Below, piece after piece: positions 28,317-35,680 of a stretch of 64,000 bases of DNA. The notes beneath the pieces were generated by a model. The model did no database searches. It saw nothing but the letters and a program-made list of their open reading frames with translations, and had not been told where the DNA came from. Position 1 is the first letter of the stretch, and every line of letters starts with the position of its first letter. A program made the translations under genes and the position numbers. Origin of the DNA: Aquitalea palustris (GTDB lineage Bacteria > Pseudomonadota > Gammaproteobacteria > Burkholderiales > Chromobacteriaceae); contig NZ_RFAR01000052.1 in NCBI RefSeq assembly GCF_003693445.1, positions 35,168-99,167 of the forward strand, read 5' to 3'.

Positions 28317-30683
28317 ATGACAGCCAATCACCAAGAACTGATCGCCAGCATGAGCCCGCAAGACAAGGTCAAGCTGCTGAGCGGGCATGGATTATGGCGC
28401 AGCGCCAGCCTGCCGCAGCTGGGCATCAGCGACTTTGTCATGACCGATGGCACCTATGGCGTGCGCTACAGCACGGCCCAGATCGACGAGCAGGAAAGCT
28501 GGAATATCAGCGACTTCCTGTCGGTGATCCAGCAGGACGCAGGCCAACAGGCAGACGACGGCAAGGGCGGTTCCGAAGCGCTGTTTGGCCACTCACGCCC
28601 GGCCACCTGTTTTCCCAATGGCTCCAGCCTGGCCTGCAGCTGGGATGTGGCACTGGTGGAACAAATGGGCCGGGCGCTGGCGATTGAATGCCAGTCCATG
28701 GGCGTGGGCCTGCTGCTGGGGCCGGGCATCAACATCCGCCGCACGCCGCTGGCCGGGCGTGGCTATGAATACTACTCGGAAGACCCGCTGCTCAGCGGCG
28801 ATCTGGCTGCAGCGCTGATCAACGGTCTGCAACAGGAAGGCGTGGGAGCCAGCCTCAAGCATTTCGCCTGCAACAACTCGGAATACATGCGCACCGAGAT
28901 GGACTCCATCGTCGAGGAACGGGCGCTGCGCGAAATCTACCTGTACGGTTTCCAGCGCGCCATTGCCAAGGCCAATCCCTGGACGGTGATGTCCTCTTAC
29001 AACCGGCTGAACGGCGAACAGACCTCGCAGCACCACTGGCTGCTGACCCGGGTATTGCGTGAGGAATGGGGCTATCAGGGGCTGGTGATGTCCGACTGGT
29101 ACGGCATCAAGGACCGCCCGGCCTCGCTGCTGGCCGGCAATGAACTGGCCATGCCGGAAAACGCGCTGGACAATGCCGAACTGCTGGCTGCCATCGAACA
29201 GGGCCGCATTCCGCAGGAGGTACTCGACAACGCCTGCCTGCACATGCTGCAGCTGATCGCCAAGGTGCATGCCGGCCGCCGCCCCGGCACCGAGGCTGAT
29301 TTTGCCGCCCACCACCAGCTGGCACGGCAGATTGCCGCCGAATCTCTGGTATTGCTGAAGAACGATCACCAGCTGTTGCCGCTGGATGGACAACAGTTGC
29401 AGCGGCTGGCGGTCATCGGCAAACCGGCACTGCAGCCGGTGATACAGGGCTCGGGCTGCGCCACCACCCAGCCCTGGCAGCTGGACTGCCCACTGGATGA
29501 AATCCGGGGGCTGGCAGGCCCGGCAGTACGCGTCGATTACGCCGTTGGCGCGCCGGATGATGAACACGACGACGAAACCGCGTTGCAGGAAGCCTGCGCC
29601 ATGGCTGCAGCAGCCGAGGTAGCGGTGGTATTTGTCAGCACGGCTATCGGGGTGGATGGTGAAAACGGCGATCGCCAGCAGCTTGACTTGCTGCCCAGTC
29701 ATCAACGCCTGATCAGCCGGCTGGCCGCCGTGCAGCCCAAGCTGGTAGTGGTGCTGTGCAATGGCGATGCGGTACTGATGCCCTGGCTGCAACAGGTGCC
29801 CGCGGTACTGGAATGCTTCTTTGCCGGCCAGGGCATGGGCCATGCCGTCGCTGCCACGCTGTTCGGCCACAACAATCCCAGCGGCAAGCTCACCACCACC
29901 CTGCCCAACAGCCTGGAAGAAACCCCGGCCTACCTGCATTACCCCGGCGAAAACGGCCGTCACCATTACAGCGAGGGTCTGTATGTCGGTTACCGCTATT
30001 ACGACAAACGCCGGCTGCAACCGCTGTTTCCCTTCGGCTTTGGCCTGAGCTACACCCGCTTCGACTACCGCGACCTGCAGCTCTCCAGCCGGCAAATCGA
30101 CGAACACGACACGCTGAATCTTGGCGTGGACATCCACAACGTCGGCACACGTGCCGGCAAGGAAATCGTGCAGTTGTACATCGCCCCGCCACCCTCGGCA
30201 CTGGGCCGCCCGCTGCAGGCTTTGCGGGCGTTTGCCAAGGTGGATATACCTGCTGGCGCAAGCCGCCGCGTCCAGTTCACCCTGCAGCGTGAGGATTTTG
30301 CCTATTACGACCCGGCACACGCGGCCTGGGTAGTGGACAGCGGACAATATGAAATCCGTATCGGCGCGTCCAGCCGCGACATCCGCTTGTACGCCACGCT
30401 AGCGGTTTCGGCACAGCCGCCCTACCCCAGGCTCAAGGCCGACTCCTCGCTAGTGCAGCTCACCCGTCACCCACCGATGCTGCAGGCAGTGGCCGAACTG
30501 GTGGCGAGCAAATGTCCGCTCAGCGTGGAAGAAGCCCACGCCAAGCTGGTGAACATGGCTCCCGACATGTTCGGCGGCCTGTTCATCACCCTCACCGCCA
30601 TGCTGGAACTGGATATCAGCCGCGATGAGCTGCAACAGATACTGCAGCGTTTCAATGGCATGTACCCGGAGGACGCCTGCTAG
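28317..30683 (+). CDS. Glycoside hydrolase family 3 beta-glucosidase (cytoplasmic)
   Basis: The 788-residue enzyme has the GH3 TIM-barrel with KHFACNNSE and the nucleophile Asp260 in LVMSDWYG, then the alpha/beta sandwich domain (LPLDGQQLQRLAVIGKPA onward), a fibronectin III-like domain (about 600-690) and about 85 extra C-terminal residues I do not recognise. There is no signal peptide, so it acts inside the cell on imported substrate. This order matches thermophile BglB-type enzymes. AGGAG (28305-28309) inside the transporter end fixes ATG 28317, and translation is coupled to the transporter. Confidence 0.93.
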   Translation: MTANHQELIASMSPQDKVKLLSGHGLWRSASLPQLGISDFVMTDGTYGVRYSTAQIDEQESWNISDFLSVIQQDAGQQADDGKGGSEALFGHSRPATCFPNGSSLACSWDVALVEQMGRALAIECQSMGVGLLLGPGINIRRTPLAGRGYEYYSEDPLLSGDLAAALINGLQQEGVGASLKHFACNNSEYMRTEMDSIVEERALREIYLYGFQRAIAKANPWTVMSSYNRLNGEQTSQHHWLLTRVLREEWGYQGLVMSDWYGIKDRPASLLAGNELAMPENALDNAELLAAIEQGRIPQEVLDNACLHMLQLIAKVHAGRRPGTEADFAAHHQLARQIAAESLVLLKNDHQLLPLDGQQLQRLAVIGKPALQPVIQGSGCATTQPWQLDCPLDEIRGLAGPAVRVDYAVGAPDDEHDDETALQEACAMAAAAEVAVVFVSTAIGVDGENGDRQQLDLLPSHQRLISRLAAVQPKLVVVLCNGDAVLMPWLQQVPAVLECFFAGQGMGHAVAATLFGHNNPSGKLTTTLPNSLEETPAYLHYPGENGRHHYSEGLYVGYRYYDKRRLQPLFPFGFGLSYTRFDYRDLQLSSRQIDEHDTLNLGVDIHNVGTRAGKEIVQLYIAPPPSALGRPLQALRAFAKVDIPAGASRRVQFTLQREDFAYYDPAHAAWVVDSGQYEIRIGASSRDIRLYATLAVSAQPPYPRLKADSSLVQLTRHPPMLQAVAELVASKCPLSVEEAHAKLVNMAPDMFGGLFITLTAMLELDISRDELQQILQRFNGMYPEDAC

Positions 30684-30709
30684 GCATCGCGGTTTTTTCA
30701 TCGAGACGT

Positions 30710-30839
30710 CAAGCCGCTGTCACATAACAAGGCGACAATCCCTCCCGAGCCAGCGGCTTGTGCTGGATTGTCTCTTGTTCCGTTGTTTCTTCTCGGCTTT
30801 ACTCTCGGGCCAACCCTTCACCGGGTTGGCATTTTTTTT
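30710..30839 (+). ncRNA. Candidate structured RNA (interleaved helices plus terminator) after the GH3 gene
   Basis: Two perfect helices are interleaved: CAAGCCGCTG (30710-30719) with CAGCGGCTTG (30751-30760), 10 bp; and GACAATCC (30734-30741) with GGATTGTC (30765-30772), 8 bp. The second 5' arm lies inside the loop of the first helix and its 3' arm outside. They therefore form a pseudoknot or two exclusive states. A U/C-rich linker and an intrinsic terminator follow: GCCAACCC (30809-30816) / GGGTTGGC (30823-30830) and eight T (30832-30839). No ORF is credible. It may be a 3'UTR-derived RNA or only an elaborate terminator; no promoter was found. Confidence 0.4.
30809..30839 (+). terminator. 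Intrinsic terminator after the GH3 gene
   Basis: An 8-bp stem GCCAACCC / GGGTTGGC with a 6-base loop and a T8 tract. It is a near copy of the fruA terminator (26761-26790), including the preceding TCTCGG. It lies unusually far (125 bases) after the stop codon. Confidence 0.9.
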
Positions 30840-31066
30840 GGCCTTGCCCCGCCTGCCTGACTAGACCCGCTGACACCCCCGCTCCTGCCTTGTGCCGCCT
30901 TGCCGTACGTTTGGTACTGTCTGCGGCGGCGCGCCTTGGCCCGATTTCTCTACGTGGTTTTGTTAGCCGCTCTGAATGCTCGTGCCTGCCGTGCTACCCG
31001 CGCAGATATCGTTTTGTTCCCCATTTGGCGCTAGACTGCCGGCTGCCCTGTTTACCGACACCCATC
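30840..31066. other. Intergenic region before the yciH-like gene
   Basis: About 227 bases, pyrimidine-rich, with no supportable gene. A frame open from 30758 runs through it into the next CDS, but its translation is rich in Arg, Cys and Leu and has no start signals. It should hold the promoter of the next gene; a TAGACT at 31032-31037 is the only -10-like hexamer I noticed and its -35 is poor. Confidence 0.4.
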
Positions 31067-31426
31067 ATGAAATCGAAATCCTCCTCCGGCGGCCTGGTTT
31101 ACTCCACCGAGCACGGTCGCATGTGTCCGGACTGCCGCCAGCCTGTTGATGCCTGCAGCTGCCAGCAAGACACCCTGCCCAGCGGCGATGGCATCGTGCG
31201 CGTCAACCGCGAAAACAAGGGTCGTGGCGGCAAGACCGTCACCCTGGTCAAGGGCGTGCTGCGCGACGCGGCGGGTTTGACTGCACTGGGCAAGCAACTG
31301 AAAAACGCCTGCGGCAGCGGTGGCACCGTCAAGGATGGCATCATCGAAATCCAGGGCGACCATGTCGCGACCGTGATGACCACCCTGCAAAAGCTGGGCT
31401 TTCAGGTAAAACGGGCGGGCGGCTGA
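31067..31426 (+). CDS. SUI1/YciH-family translation initiation factor-like protein
   Basis: The 119-residue protein has an N-terminal Cys cluster (CPDCRQPVDACSC, residues 19-31) and a C-terminal eIF1/SUI1 fold (VRVNRENKGRGGKTVTLVKGV ... GCGGTVKDGIIEIQGDH pattern with GSGGTVKDG here). In E. coli, YciH resembles eIF1 and influences initiation fidelity. ATG 31067 has no strong ribosome site. It appears monocistronic. Confidence 0.9.
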   Translation: MKSKSSSGGLVYSTEHGRMCPDCRQPVDACSCQQDTLPSGDGIVRVNRENKGRGGKTVTLVKGVLRDAAGLTALGKQLKNACGSGGTVKDGIIEIQGDHVATVMTTLQKLGFQVKRAGG

Positions 31427-31532
31427 GGCAGCCTGAAGTAATGTCCCCGCACGGCTATTACGCCTCTTTCCTCTGCCGCGTCATGCCCGGCACTGCGCTT
31501 TCCCTCACTCGGCAATTGAAAAAATACAACAC

Positions 31533-31571
31533 AAATTTTCTCTTCGTGAAAATTTATCATTATTTTTTCAC
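31533..31571. promoter_or_regulatory. Overlapping inverted repeats upstream of the XRE-cupin gene (candidate operator)
   Basis: AAATTTTC (31533-31540) is perfectly inverted as GAAAATTT (31548-31555). GTGAAAA (31546-31552) is perfectly inverted as TTTTCAC (31565-31571). The central copy is shared, giving three phased half-sites in an AT-rich island 30-70 bases before the regulator start. This is the expected place for an autoregulatory XRE site. Confidence 0.5.
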
Positions 31572-31603
31572 TAAAAATCGCTTCTCCCCGTATGCTAGCT
31601 GGC

Positions 31604-32194
31604 ATGACATACGCCCATACCGACCAGCTTGCACCCACTACCCAGCCCGATCCGGCCTGGCTGGGTGAGCAAATCCGCCAGCTGCGCAAGTTGCGCAAGC
31701 TGTCGCTGCAACAGCTCAGCACCGCCACCGGCCGCTCCATCGGCTTTCTGTCACAGCTGGAACGCGGCAAGAGCCAGCCCAGCGTGTCGGACCTGAACAA
31801 GCTGGCCAGCGCACTGGCCGTCCCCTACAGCGTATTTTTCAGCCAGGCACCGCAGCACGAGCGCGGACTGGTGGTGCGCCAGGCGCATCGTCCGGTACTG
31901 CACTACGCCGAAGGTGTCAGCGATGCCCTGCTGTCACCCGGATTTGGCGGCGAGCTGCAACTGATGCTCAGCCGCTTTGCGCCCGGAGCCAGCTCTGGCG
32001 CGCAGACCTTGACCCATGGTGGCGATCAGGGCGGCATGGTGCTGTGTGGCGAGCTGGAATTATGGGTGGACGAACACTGCCATCACCTGCAAGCCGGCGA
32101 CAGTTTCAGCTTCAACAGCAGCCGGCCACACCGTTATCGCAACCCCGGCACCGTCGAAACCCAGGTGATGTGGGCTTATACCGTCAGCAACTAA
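31604..32194 (+). CDS. XRE-family regulator with cupin sensor (PuuR-like)
   Basis: The 196-residue protein has an N-terminal lambda-repressor-like helix-turn-helix (GEQIRQLRKLRKLSLQQLSTATGRSIGFLSQLERGKSQPSVSDL pattern, about 20-70) and a C-terminal cupin barrel (about 115-190, with GDQGGMVLCGELELWVD and LQAGDSFSFNSSRPHRYRN). This HTH-cupin layout is that of PuuR and related polyamine or amino-acid regulators. The start is uncertain: ATG 31604 or 31592, neither with a Shine-Dalgarno sequence. It lies 32 bases ahead of a PuuB-like oxidase and probably controls it. Confidence 0.88.
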   Translation: MTYAHTDQLAPTTQPDPAWLGEQIRQLRKLRKLSLQQLSTATGRSIGFLSQLERGKSQPSVSDLNKLASALAVPYSVFFSQAPQHERGLVVRQAHRPVLHYAEGVSDALLSPGFGGELQLMLSRFAPGASSGAQTLTHGGDQGGMVLCGELELWVDEHCHHLQAGDSFSFNSSRPHRYRNPGTVETQVMWAYTVSN

Positions 32195-32226
32195 GCCCCG
32201 CACCGCACGGCCACAGAGGAGACGCC

Positions 32227-33534
32227 ATGTTTGAATCCAGCGCACATTACCCGCCCACCTGGTATGCCGCCACCAGCCAGGCCGAACAAATCGAACGCCC
32301 GCCCCTGCGACAGGATCTGGATGTCGATGTACTGGTAGTGGGCGCCGGCTATACCGGCCTCTATACCGCGCACAATCTGGCGGATGCTGGCGTCAACGTA
32401 GCGGTGATCGAGGCCAGCCGGGTCGGCTGGGCGGCCAGCGGACGCAATGGCGGCCAGCTTATCCTGGGCTTTTCCTGCGACATGCCGCCCATCGAAGCTG
32501 CGCTGGGGCTGGAAGCCGCCCGGGAAATCTGGCAACTGCTACGCGGCGCAGCTGCCGACATTCGCCACAAGATTGCCCGGCATCAGATCGACTGCGAGCT
32601 GGCACAGGGCCATCTGTGGACATCCGTGCTGTGGCAGCGCATCCGGCTGTTATCCGAGTGGCAGGAGCATGCTGCCCGCCATTACGACTACCAGGCACTG
32701 GAGTTCGTCCCACGCAAGGACCTGCCACAGCATGTTGGCTCAGAGCGCTATGTGGCCGGACTGATCGACCATGAAGGCGGCCATTTCCATCCGCTCAAAT
32801 ACATTCTGGGGCTGGCCCGTGCCGCCGAAGAAAAAGGCGTGGCCATCTTCGAACAGACCCGCGCCCTGTCCTACACCAGCCAGGGCGATGGCTGCGTGGT
32901 GCAAACGGCACAGGGCAAGATACGCTGCCGCAAACTGGTACTGGCCACCAATGCCTATGTCGACCAGCTGGACCCGGCACTGGAGCGCAAGATCATGCCG
33001 GTAGGCACCTATATGATCGCCACCGAACCGTTGCCCGAAGAAGTGGCAAGCCAGCTGCTGCCCAGCAATATGGCGGTATCCGACAACCAGTTCATCCTCG
33101 ACTATTTCCGTCTGAGTGCCGACCGCAGCCTGCTGTTCGGTGGCAAATGCACTTATTCCGGCCGCACCCCGGCCAATCTCACCGCCAGCATGCGTGCCGA
33201 CCTGCTGCGGGTATTTCCGCAACTGGCCCCCTATCGCATCACCCATACCTGGGGCGGGCATATCGACATTACCGTACCGCGCACTCCGGATTTCGGCTGC
33301 CGCGACAATGTCTACTGGGCGCAAGGTTTTTCCGGCCACGGCGTGGTGCCCACCTGCGCGGCAGGCCGGGTACTGGCCAATGCCATTCTGGGGGATAGCC
33401 ACCTGCTGCAGCAGTTCATGCGCCTGTCCAACCCCGACTTTCCCGGCGGCAAGCTGCTGCGCGTGCCGCTGCAGGCGGCCGGCATGTTCTATTACCGCCT
33501 GCGCGACTACGCCATCCCCGGCCTGAGCTACTAA
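32227..33534 (+). CDS. FAD-dependent oxidoreductase, gamma-glutamylputrescine oxidase-like
   Basis: The 435-residue DAO-family flavoenzyme has the dinucleotide motif VDVLVVGAGYTGLYTA at about 34-49, the GWAASGRNGGQ loop of the PuuB group and the closing GFSGHGVVPTCAAGRVLA motif. PuuB oxidises gamma-glutamylputrescine. Here the partners puuA, puuC and puuD are absent from the window, so another amine or imino acid is possible. AGAGGAGA precedes ATG 32227. It stands between a PuuR-like regulator and an ornithine-decarboxylase-like gene, which supports a polyamine role. Confidence 0.82.
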   Translation: MFESSAHYPPTWYAATSQAEQIERPPLRQDLDVDVLVVGAGYTGLYTAHNLADAGVNVAVIEASRVGWAASGRNGGQLILGFSCDMPPIEAALGLEAAREIWQLLRGAAADIRHKIARHQIDCELAQGHLWTSVLWQRIRLLSEWQEHAARHYDYQALEFVPRKDLPQHVGSERYVAGLIDHEGGHFHPLKYILGLARAAEEKGVAIFEQTRALSYTSQGDGCVVQTAQGKIRCRKLVLATNAYVDQLDPALERKIMPVGTYMIATEPLPEEVASQLLPSNMAVSDNQFILDYFRLSADRSLLFGGKCTYSGRTPANLTASMRADLLRVFPQLAPYRITHTWGGHIDITVPRTPDFGCRDNVYWAQGFSGHGVVPTCAAGRVLANAILGDSHLLQQFMRLSNPDFPGGKLLRVPLQAAGMFYYRLRDYAIPGLSY

Positions 33535-33576
33535 ACCTGCCTGGAGCAGCTGATAAAACCCTGTGGCGATGCACCC

Positions 33577-33685
33577 TGCCTCAGGGAGGCTACGCTCTTG
33601 TTAGCCTCTCGAGGCAAAAGCCCGCAGTAAAACCCAGGACAAGCACCCCGCAAGCGGCAGTGCATGCCGGCCTTGCGGTTTTGTT
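33577..33685 (+). promoter_or_regulatory. Structured leader with terminator upstream of the decarboxylase gene
   Basis: Hairpin 1 (33577-33616) pairs TGCCTC then GGGAGGCTA with TAGCCTCTC then GAGGCA, about 15 bp with one bulged A and a 9-base loop. Hairpin 2 (33648-33678) pairs CCGCAAG and CGGCA with TGCCG and CTTGCGG across a 2-base bulge, and is followed by TTTTGTT, so it should act as an intrinsic terminator. It lies 114 bases after the oxidase stop and 45 bases before the next ATG. It may simply end the upstream message, or it may be an attenuator of the decarboxylase gene. The terminator itself is the safer part. Confidence 0.6.
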
Positions 33686-33722
33686 CGCCGCCCCCCTTTT
33701 CCACCGTCAACAGGAGTTGCCC

Positions 33723-34895
33723 ATGACCGCCCACCCCGGTTCACAAGCTGCCTACCAGTTGTTGAAGCACACCGCCCGCCAGACGCTGGCCAGTACACCG
33801 TACACCGGCCCGCTATGGCTGCTGGACCCTGCACTGGTCCGTCAGCAATACCTGGCCTTGCAGCAAGCCCTGCCACGTGCCCGCATCCACTATGCGGTCA
33901 AGGCCAATCCGCATCCGGCCATTCTGCACACCCTGCTGGCGTTGGGCAGCGATTTCGAAATTGCCTCGGAGCAAGAACTGGATAGCCTGCTGGAACTGGG
34001 CGTGGATGCCGCACGCATCCTGTACTCCAATCCGATCAAGGCACGGCGTGCCATTCGCTACGCCTACCAGCATGGTGTGCGCTGGTTTGCCAGCGACAGC
34101 GTGGAAGAAACCCTGAAAATTGCCGCCGAAGCGCCGGATGCCACCCAGTACCTGCGCCTGGAAGTGGACAACAACAGCAGCGACTACCCGCTGGGTACCA
34201 AGTTTGGCCTGGCCATTGCCGAAGTGCCGGCGCTGCTGGCACAAGCGCAGCTACATGGTGTGGACATCGGCGGCGTGCACTTTCACGTAGGCAGCCAGTG
34301 TCGCGACCCGGCAGCCTGGCTGCGCGCCATCGATACGGTGTGGCCGGTGATGACCTTGCTGCGCGAGCAAGGCTTCCGGCCGCGGCTGCTGAATCTGGGC
34401 GGCGGCTTTCCCATCACTTATGACAAGCAGGCACCGGACATCGCCAGCATCGGCGCGGCACTCATGCCACGGCTGGCGCAGCTTCCTGCCGACTGTGAAG
34501 TCGTGGTGGAGCCTGGCCGCTACATGAGTGGCCCGGCCGGGCTGTTCATCTGTGAAGTGATCAATGTGCAGCACAAGCATGGCAAGCGCTGGGTATATGC
34601 CGATGCCGGCATGTTCAGCGGACTATACGAATTGATGGATGGCTTTCACTACCCGCTGGAACTGAATGGCGGCGCAGCCGGCCCCAGCGGTCAGGCCATC
34701 CTGGCCGGCCCCACCTGTGACAGCTGTGATGTGCTGAGTGAAGCCATGCCGCTACCGGATACGCTGCAAGAGGGGGATTTGCTGTGGTTCTATCACAGCG
34801 GGGTCTATACCCAGAATCTGGTCACCACTTTCAACGGCATGCCGGCTCCGCGCGTGGTGGTGTGCCAGCCTGGCGGAGCAACAGCCGCTTCCTGA
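33723..34895 (+). CDS. Type III PLP-dependent (ornithine/lysine) decarboxylase
   Basis: The 390-residue alanine-racemase-fold decarboxylase has the PLP lysine Lys60 in HYAVKANPHP, the glycine loop LNLGGGFP (225-230), EPGRYMS (263-269), Asp294 in YADAGMFSGLYE and the catalytic Cys332 in GPTCDSCDVL. Size and motifs resemble the short bacterial ornithine decarboxylases (SpeC of Pseudomonas type), giving putrescine; the loop HSGVYTQNLVTTFNG differs from the usual GAYT, so lysine or another diamino acid is possible. AGGAG (33711-33715) fixes ATG 33723. It follows a structured leader, discussed separately. Confidence 0.87.
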   Translation: MTAHPGSQAAYQLLKHTARQTLASTPYTGPLWLLDPALVRQQYLALQQALPRARIHYAVKANPHPAILHTLLALGSDFEIASEQELDSLLELGVDAARILYSNPIKARRAIRYAYQHGVRWFASDSVEETLKIAAEAPDATQYLRLEVDNNSSDYPLGTKFGLAIAEVPALLAQAQLHGVDIGGVHFHVGSQCRDPAAWLRAIDTVWPVMTLLREQGFRPRLLNLGGGFPITYDKQAPDIASIGAALMPRLAQLPADCEVVVEPGRYMSGPAGLFICEVINVQHKHGKRWVYADAGMFSGLYELMDGFHYPLELNGGAAGPSGQAILAGPTCDSCDVLSEAMPLPDTLQEGDLLWFYHSGVYTQNLVTTFNGMPAPRVVVCQPGGATAAS

Positions 34896-34932
34896 GGCCA
34901 GCAAGGCAGCGCACTCACCAAGGCTCAGCGCA

Positions 34933-35679
34933 TCAACGTCCGCCGGACACATCCAGAATGCTGCCGGTGCAGAAGCTGGCGGCATCGGATAGCAGCCAGA
35001 CAATGGCCGCAGCCACTTCCTGCGGCTGGCCGCCACGCTGCATGGGCACCGCCGGTGCCAGCCGCTCCACCCGGCCCGGCTCGCCGCTGAGGGCGTGGAT
35101 GCCGGTTGCGATCAGGCCGGGGCGCACGGCATTGACGCGGATGCCCTCGCTGGCCACTTCGCGTGCCAGACCCAGCGTGAGCGTGTCGATGGCCCCCTTG
35201 CTGGCAGCGTAATCGACATATTCGCCGGCACTCCCCAAACGGGAGGCAGCGGAAGAAACATTGACAATGATGCCGCCACGCCCGCCATGACGGGTGGACA
35301 TGCGGCGCACCGCCTCGCGGCAGCACAGCATCGGCCCCGCCACGTTCAGCTGCAGCATGTGCTGGATGCGTTCGGCACTGAAGCTGTCCAGCCGCCCCAT
35401 GGGCGCGGTGGCTCCGGCATTGTTGACCAGGCCATCGATACGGCCAAAGCGGGTAGCAACCGCGGCAAACAGCTGGATGATCTGCGCCTCGTCCGACACA
35501 TCGGCCTGAAACGCCTGCGCTTCGCCACCCTGGGCGCGAATGGCCGCCACCACATGCTGCGCGGCCGCCTCATCCTGCCGGTAATTCACCGCCACCTGCC
35601 AGCCGGCACTGGCCGCTTGCACGGCGGTAGCCGCACCAATGCCACGGGAAGCACCGGTAATCAGCAGGGTCTGGCTCAT
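34933..35679 (-). CDS. Short-chain dehydrogenase/reductase (YgfF-like)
   Basis: The 248-residue classical SDR has TGASRGIG at 8-15, NNAG near 87, catalytic Ser in NVSSAAS and YVDYAASKG carrying Tyr and Lys. It is close in style to E. coli YgfF and glucose 1-dehydrogenase-like SDRs. The substrate is unknown. It begins 1 base after the tyrA stop, so the two are translationally coupled. This is not a usual tyrA partner. Confidence 0.85.
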   Translation of the reverse strand: MSQTLLITGASRGIGAATAVQAASAGWQVAVNYRQDEAAAQHVVAAIRAQGGEAQAFQADVSDEAQIIQLFAAVATRFGRIDGLVNNAGATAPMGRLDSFSAERIQHMLQLNVAGPMLCCREAVRRMSTRHGGRGGIIVNVSSAASRLGSAGEYVDYAASKGAIDTLTLGLAREVASEGIRVNAVRPGLIATGIHALSGEPGRVERLAPAVPMQRGGQPQEVAAAIVWLLSDAASFCTGSILDVSGGR

Positions 35680-35680
35680 C

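Noticed and set aside
30758..31426. A 222-codon frame that would extend the YciH-like protein by 103 residues
   Set aside because: The extension starts before a strong terminator and is Arg/Cys/Leu-rich. The family begins at the MKSKSSSGG start.
33569..33604. An 11-codon ORF (MHPASGRLRSC) inside the first leader hairpin of the decarboxylase gene
   Set aside because: No ribosome site at a workable distance and no run of a regulatory amino acid. The bases are explained by the inverted repeat.
33577..33685. A known metabolite riboswitch (glycine, lysine, TPP, SAM, guanidine, cobalamin classes) before the decarboxylase
   Set aside because: None of the conserved core sequences of these classes is present, so the leader is reported only as an unclassified structure.
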